DNA of 64,000 bases from Nissolia schottii (lineage: Eukaryota > Streptophyta > Magnoliopsida > Fabales > Fabaceae). The stretch covers positions 626,151 to 690,150 of the forward strand of contig QANU01086265.1 of the NCBI GenBank assembly GCA_003254905.1, given 5' to 3'. Shown piece after piece: positions 59,401-64,000 of the stretch (position 1 is the stretch's first letter; the number at the start of each line of letters is the position of its first letter). The position numbers and the translations under genes were made by a program. The notes under the pieces were generated by a model. It did not search any database. It saw only the letters and a list, made by a program, of their open reading frames with translations, and had not been told where the DNA came from.

Positions 59401-62400
59401 CCTTGGGTGAATGAACATGAGATTTATGAGTCCCATTTAATAGCTTAGCATTCCTATCATATTCATTTGCAAGTACAGAAATCATCCGGCGTAAGAGATT
59501 CCTTCTGAAAAGAAATATGACTGAAACACCATGTATTCTGAAGTACTCAGCAACCTGTTCATGATTCTGCATCAATCCCTGCATTGAAATACAAATATTA
59601 TTATATACTCGCATCCCTTATAAGCTTCAAATGATAATGTAAAGAACAGAATTCAGTAAGAACATGTCAAATACTGACTAAGCACCAAATAAGCAAAAAC
59701 AATTTGATGCAATATAGAAGCCAGCTATTAAAATATTGAGGCGGTCCAGATTAACAATTGCAAAAAAGGAAGACAAATAAAAGGAACCATGAGAAATGAA
59801 ATATTTAACTTGACTTTGCACCCTAGAACCTAATTTAGCATCACCATGTAATTGTCTTTTTGAAATAATGTGCACTGTATATAATTAACTAGTTGCATAA
59901 TTACAAAGATTGAGAAATAGTATCAATAAGCAATCAAATATTAATCCAACATAAGAAAACGGCATTCAATGAACTTTGCCCGTTCGAATATTTGGCCTCC
60001 TCTAAAGAGCAACTTCTGACATCAGAAGCATGTTTGAACTTCATTCTTAACCAAGTTCTATTATAATACTTTCTCCTAATGTGGCTTTAGACTTTGAGCT
60101 TTCTACAAATTCTAAACGAACTCCAAGAACCATCCACGTTATGCGAAAGAACAATCTCAATCTTCGGTCAACTTTCATCGGCAATTAACAAATGTGGATT
60201 AACAAATGTTGCATCCACATTTGTCAACAAACATATCATCAGGGAAGCAGCCATAAAACATGGCAAAGACAAAAATCTGAATATTACCAAACAAAACTCA
60301 GCCAGTCAACCTGTGCTGGTCCTTTCAAATAGTAATGCTTGACAAAAACAATTAGAAAAATGAAAAGTTGATAACATGAAAGGTAACACGTGAAGATGCA
60401 AGAATGCATCTTGTATAGCATAACCTATGTCCATTAGGGTGAGGGTGGGAGAGAGAGAATTGATCCTTTCTTGTCTCTTTATTTCATATTTCAGCAATCC
60501 ACAAAAACAGAAAATTTGGCAGCAGCACACCTTCAACTGTCAATGCATGTTTACCTCCCTTTAAATCCCATATAAGCCAAGAGACGTGCTTTGGTAAACA
60601 ATTAGTTAGAAATATATAGTTGGGTTCTTGCAGACACAGGGCAAATAATCATTTGCATTCCAAAGCATCTTATTATTCTGCTTATAAATCATTCCAACTT
60701 TGGTACTACAGTGGACATGTTGCCTAGAAATTAATTTAAATTTATTGCCATAATGCTTGAAAGATTCTAGTTTCCAGTTAAAAGTTATATCAAAACAAAA
60801 CTAGGTAATCAAATACAAATTTCCATCTTATGTTTTGAACTTTATTCACAGGTGAAAGTAGTCATGTGAATCAAATCTAGAAAGTAGGGTTTGCCTAGGA
60901 AAGTTCTTCTTCACCTGATACCGAACAAAGTAAAAGCAAGTTTCGTGCATATATCAAGCTTTTTTACAGCCACTTAGAGGTACATCACTCCTTTTTTCAT
61001 TTCAATACACCGACTCAAATTTTTTTAATAGAAAAAGAAATTTATTAATGAGAAAGAGAAGAGCATAAAGACCGAGGAGAAGGTATCCTCACAAGAAGAA
61101 AGCAAAAGAAAACATGTAGGTCTTAAAGGATTGAGCCATGTAACAAGGCACGCCAAATTTTGCATGGGTACATCATTTCTAAAACTAAGATGTTTGATTG
61201 CATATTTCATTGGACTAATCCGATTAAATTATTTAAGTCATACTAAATGTCATTATATGCAGGCATGATAGTTACTTTTACATAAAAACCAGCACACTGC
61301 GCGCTAGTTTAGCCAGATCACCATTTTCAGGTCAGCAGTAAAGTGTAAGAAGAACAAAGGGGAAGTCATCAACCTAGGTAGGTGAACACAGCCTTACTGA
61401 AAAATAAGCAAATGCATCCTATGAATGAAAAAGAACTTAATGTGGAGTATATCAGCACTTTTGATATAAAAAAAAATACATCAATCTTCAAAGAACTAGA
61501 CATGTGAAAGAAAGGGGGAGACTGACAAGTGGAATGCTCTGGTAAGTAGTAACCAGTAAGTAACTGAATTATTAAACATACTATAAACCATTACATGGAT
61601 ATATCCTTTTTCTATTATCATTTCTTCAACCTTCTGACAGGAAATAGTATCAGAATTTGTAAGAAGTTCAATATCTGAATTCTGAAGAACGCATACATGC
61701 TATGCATTATGAACGTCCACAAGTACCACAATTTTTTAGCAACAGATATAAAGATGAGAGGAATTTATCCACTTTTGGTTTAAATATGAGATGGTGAAAG
61801 GGATACAAAGATGAATATCATACAAGATAGGCATTTGATAAAAAGACAAGGACATTGACAAACAAAACAACATTTACCTGATTAAGCATCCACTTCAAGC
61901 CAACTGCAGCTGTGCACTCGTTTTTTGAAGCACTACTGAACCAGTCTAGATTATATATTGTATCAAGAGTCTCTGTTATTGTTGACATATTACTCCTTCT
62001 CACCTTAACTGAAAATATTTCCCCATTTGAGCTTATGTTATCATGACTGTTTAAAAATGTCTCAAACCATCCACTACCAGATCTCTGCATAGACAGAATA
62101 GCGAAATTCCGCACAGGGTTGCAAGCACATTCCGCCCTAACAAGACCACACCAAAGAAGCAAAATATCAGTAAAATCCATACAAATTTAGCAACTAAATC
62201 TCAGGATTAGGTGGCATACAATTTTCACCTGCTGTAAGTTTTGGGATTCGGGTAGTGGACGTAAGGAATCTCCCAAGGTTCAATGTTAGGTTCTGGGCAT
62301 GCCTTTTGGATGACCTTGACATCTAAAATGCCTATCTTGCTGCTAGTCCCTATCTGCTTCAAACAAATGGAGCATATATACACACCACAAACCATAGCAA

Positions 62401-62889
62401 AGGTCAACACGACCATCCTCCAAACCAATGTAGTATTTTTCAAACCCTTTACAAGGAGAACATCCTGTAACCATATAGTACAAGATTTTTATTCAATTTA
62501 TTATATCAAACGCATAAACTACATATATATACAAATGAATAAAAAGGCCTCAACTTGGTCGATCCAGCAGCCTACGAATAGAATAACCCAACTGAGCTAA
62601 ACCATATGCAAACAGAATCTACATCCATAGGAAACTGTCCAATCAAATGCCTAACAACCATTGACCTTCAAAATGCACATATTCGTTTTCCGGTTATTTT
62701 AAGAAATCAGATCGGACCATCTCACGTGCCACGGCCCCATGAAAAAACAAAACCAAAAAGGGAATCTTTCACCTCAAGTTTTGGGAAGATTTGAAGGTTA
62801 AGAGACAACATGACACATGAGAAGAGTGTAGAAAAAAAAAGGGCGAGAAAAAAACTAACCTTGGCGAAGGAAGAGAGATCATCGGCCAT
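58754..62889 (-). CDS. Sulfotransferase-like type II membrane protein (P-loop superfamily)
   Basis: Six exons, in coding order 62889-62860, 62464-62229, 62136-61878, 59578-59399, 59206-59051 and 58927-58754, giving 344 aa with frame kept at each GT..AG junction. A single hydrophobic segment at about 24-45 ('WRMVVLTFAMVCGVYICSIC') suggests a type II Golgi or ER membrane protein with a lumenal catalytic domain. 'FAILSMQRSGSGWFE' (100-114) matches the 5' PAPS-binding loop of sulfotransferases, and 'IFLFRRNLLRRMIS' (196-209) the 3'-phosphate-binding region with Arg and Ser. Five N-X-S/T sites are in the lumenal part. The plant family (for example At2g15730, recalled as also 344 aa) is annotated as P-loop NTPase or sulfotransferase-like; substrate unknown. 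Intron 3 is about 2.3 kb. The intron before the last exon is 123 bp and stop-free. Confidence 0.9.
58965..59014. repeat. 25-bp perfect tandem duplication inside an intron
   Basis: 58965-58989 is repeated exactly at 58990-59014. The unit begins CTCTTCCTGGGCGTAT. Both copies lie within the 123-bp last intron of the sulfotransferase-like gene. Confidence 0.97.
59365..59397. repeat. (AG)n microsatellite abutting a splice donor
   Basis: About 16 AG units run on the plus strand. On the coding strand the exon ends AAGGAG at 59399 and the intron begins GTCTCTCTCT..., so the repeat forms the start of the intron. Confidence 0.95.
61018..61205 (-). mobile_element. Possible LINE 3' fragment in intron 3 of the sulfotransferase gene
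   Basis: The sequence AATAGAAAAAGAAATTTATT and the following AAGGCACGCCAAATTTTGCA and TGGGTACATCATTTCTAAAA look like antisense 3' ends of legume L1-type elements, compared from memory. The short T run at 61020 could be the remains of the tail. Weak evidence only. Confidence 0.25.
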
Positions 62890-64000
62890 TGTAGACGAGC
62901 TCAAAAGGAATGCGAACGAAAAGGCATTTTTCAGGTACCCTTTTGGAATCTCTTTTGTGTGTATTTTGATTTTTCTAAAGCTGTTTTCCAGCTCTCATTG
63001 CTGAAACCTGCAGAGGAAAATTGAAGGAAAAGCAAAAGGGTTTCGATGATGAAGGGTGGTGGTGTGACTGAGCGCTTTTTTTCCATATAATATTTTATAT
63101 TTTATTTTGTTTTCATTTTGGTGTCGTGGGAGAAGAACGAAATGATTAATATAATAAAGTGATTATCTAAATTATACAATCTTCGACGACCGTTGCGTTT
63201 TGTTTCCTTCAATTTTTCAGTGAAAACAATACTTATTTTAATTCTTAGAAATATAAGTTTGAGTCATTTTTATTATTAATTTATTATCATCAAGATAAAT
63301 TATATTTTTATTAATTTATGTCATTAAAAAGAAGAATAATAATAATAATTAAAATTACAAATTAATTATAATTATGCTTAAAATTATAAATAAGATAGTA
63401 AGAATAATTATAATAATAATAAAATTATAATATTAATTAAAATTTATAACTCTTAATATCGTTACAGTCTTATTTTCAGCGTTAATATTGGCAGAAAGTG
63501 GTCTTAGAGAGTCGGCATTTCCCCTTTTTCAGCTGATGGATGGGTCATCCCGCAACCTTGCACCTGGCAATTTCATACCCTTTCGCTGTTCCGGAGGACT
63601 CCGACCAAAGAAAAACGACATCATAAGTGCGCTGCCCTGCTTCATAAAACGACATGCTCGTGACTTTCCGCAAGCTCACCACTTGTACTAAAAGGAAATT
63701 ACGAAGCCATTCACGTTATAAAAAAATAATAATAAGGAATTAAAATTATAATATATATATATCTATATTTATCTAAGGTATTTTATCACCTAACACATAG
63801 TTAATTAGAACGATAAAAATATTTAATTAGTGTTTTCAAAATTTAAACTCGGGTATGTACTTATAATTGTGATTAAAAACAAAATGAACAAATAGGACCA
63901 TTAATGGTGGATTGAGGTCAACAGGGAGAGACGTGATAGCAATTCGAAATTGAATTTGAACGTAAACTGTGAGTAAAAAGTTGGATCAATTTTTTCTGAG
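62890..64000. other. Sulfotransferase promoter and AT-rich flank
   Basis: Positions 62890-63070 are the probable 5' leader and promoter. 63200-63470 is extremely AT-rich with many ATAATAATA stretches. A GC-richer patch at 63480-63700 contains an open frame of 67 codons with no recognisable domain; it could be a fragment of something, but I cannot name it. The remainder shows nothing. Confidence 0.4.

Noticed and set aside
62890-62904. Five-residue upstream extension of the sulfotransferase-like protein
   Set aside because: It would begin with TTG. The ATG at 62889 gives a 344-aa product of the expected family length.
1-64000. CRISPR arrays, operons, phage-type or other prokaryotic systems
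   Set aside because: All genes are plant nuclear genes with spliceosomal introns. The repeats found are transposons and microsatellites, not spacer arrays.
1-64000. tRNA, rRNA or microRNA genes
   Set aside because: I looked for T-arm-like GGTTCGA motifs in a foldable context and for long near-perfect hairpins. The only long hairpin is the Mutator-like element's TIRs, so no RNA gene is claimed.

Overview
This is a window of plant nuclear DNA, most likely from a legume and probably soybean (Glycine) or a close relative. The evidence is AT-rich intergenic DNA, introns with GT..AG borders, plant-specific gene families, and abundant small transposons and retroelement remnants including the TTTTAGTCCCT-type terminal repeats common in legumes. 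Species assignment is inference. Two runs of N (7136-7548 and 24666-25625) are assembly gaps.

Seven protein-coding genes can be supported, and six are readable in full. In order: a secreted cupredoxin-like protein (5231-6062, +, 2 exons); a CDPK-related kinase of the CRK family (18614-22840, +, 11 exons, 601 aa); a PIF/Harbinger-derived ALP1-like gene (23565-24665, -, 5' end lost in the second gap); a ZOP1-type U1 zinc-finger/OCRE splicing and silencing factor (26629-29825, +, 5 exons, 248 aa); a DUF1645 protein (41237-42169, -, single exon, 310 aa); an RBP45/RBP47-type triple-RRM protein (50175-54159, -, 6 exons, 439 aa); and a type II membrane sulfotransferase-like protein (58754-62889, -, 6 exons, 344 aa). 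All exon joins were made by hand, and reading frame is kept through every junction.

The space between genes holds mobile DNA of several classes. There is a long-TIR Mutator-like element with a perfect 9-bp target duplication (6869-7780), a 497-bp hAT-type element with a perfect 8-bp target duplication inside a ZOP1 intron (28040-28536), and a 1.07-kb long-TIR element (2171-3244). There is also a 210-bp solo LTR (10304-10513), an RTE-clade LINE corpse (about 46300-47880) with a 92-bp near-identical fragment 2.2 kb away, two LINE RNase H tails, and a strand-asymmetric repeat block at 36.8-37.8 kb. Regions 7.8-18.2 kb, 30.2-41.2 kb and 42.2-50.1 kb are gene-free as far as I can see.

The genes do not form a pathway. 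From memory, though, they match three separate Arabidopsis neighbourhoods: CRK8-ZOP1-RBP47A on chromosome 1, CRK2-PIF-type gene-RBP47B on chromosome 3, and sulfotransferase-DUF1645-cupredoxin on chromosome 2. The window would then be an ancestral block that was split up by polyploidy and gene loss in Arabidopsis. Other items worth following are a ZOP1 tandem splice donor whose stronger site makes a stop codon, an in-frame stop-free 123-bp intron in the sulfotransferase gene, and a splice donor placed at the edge of a (CT)n microsatellite.
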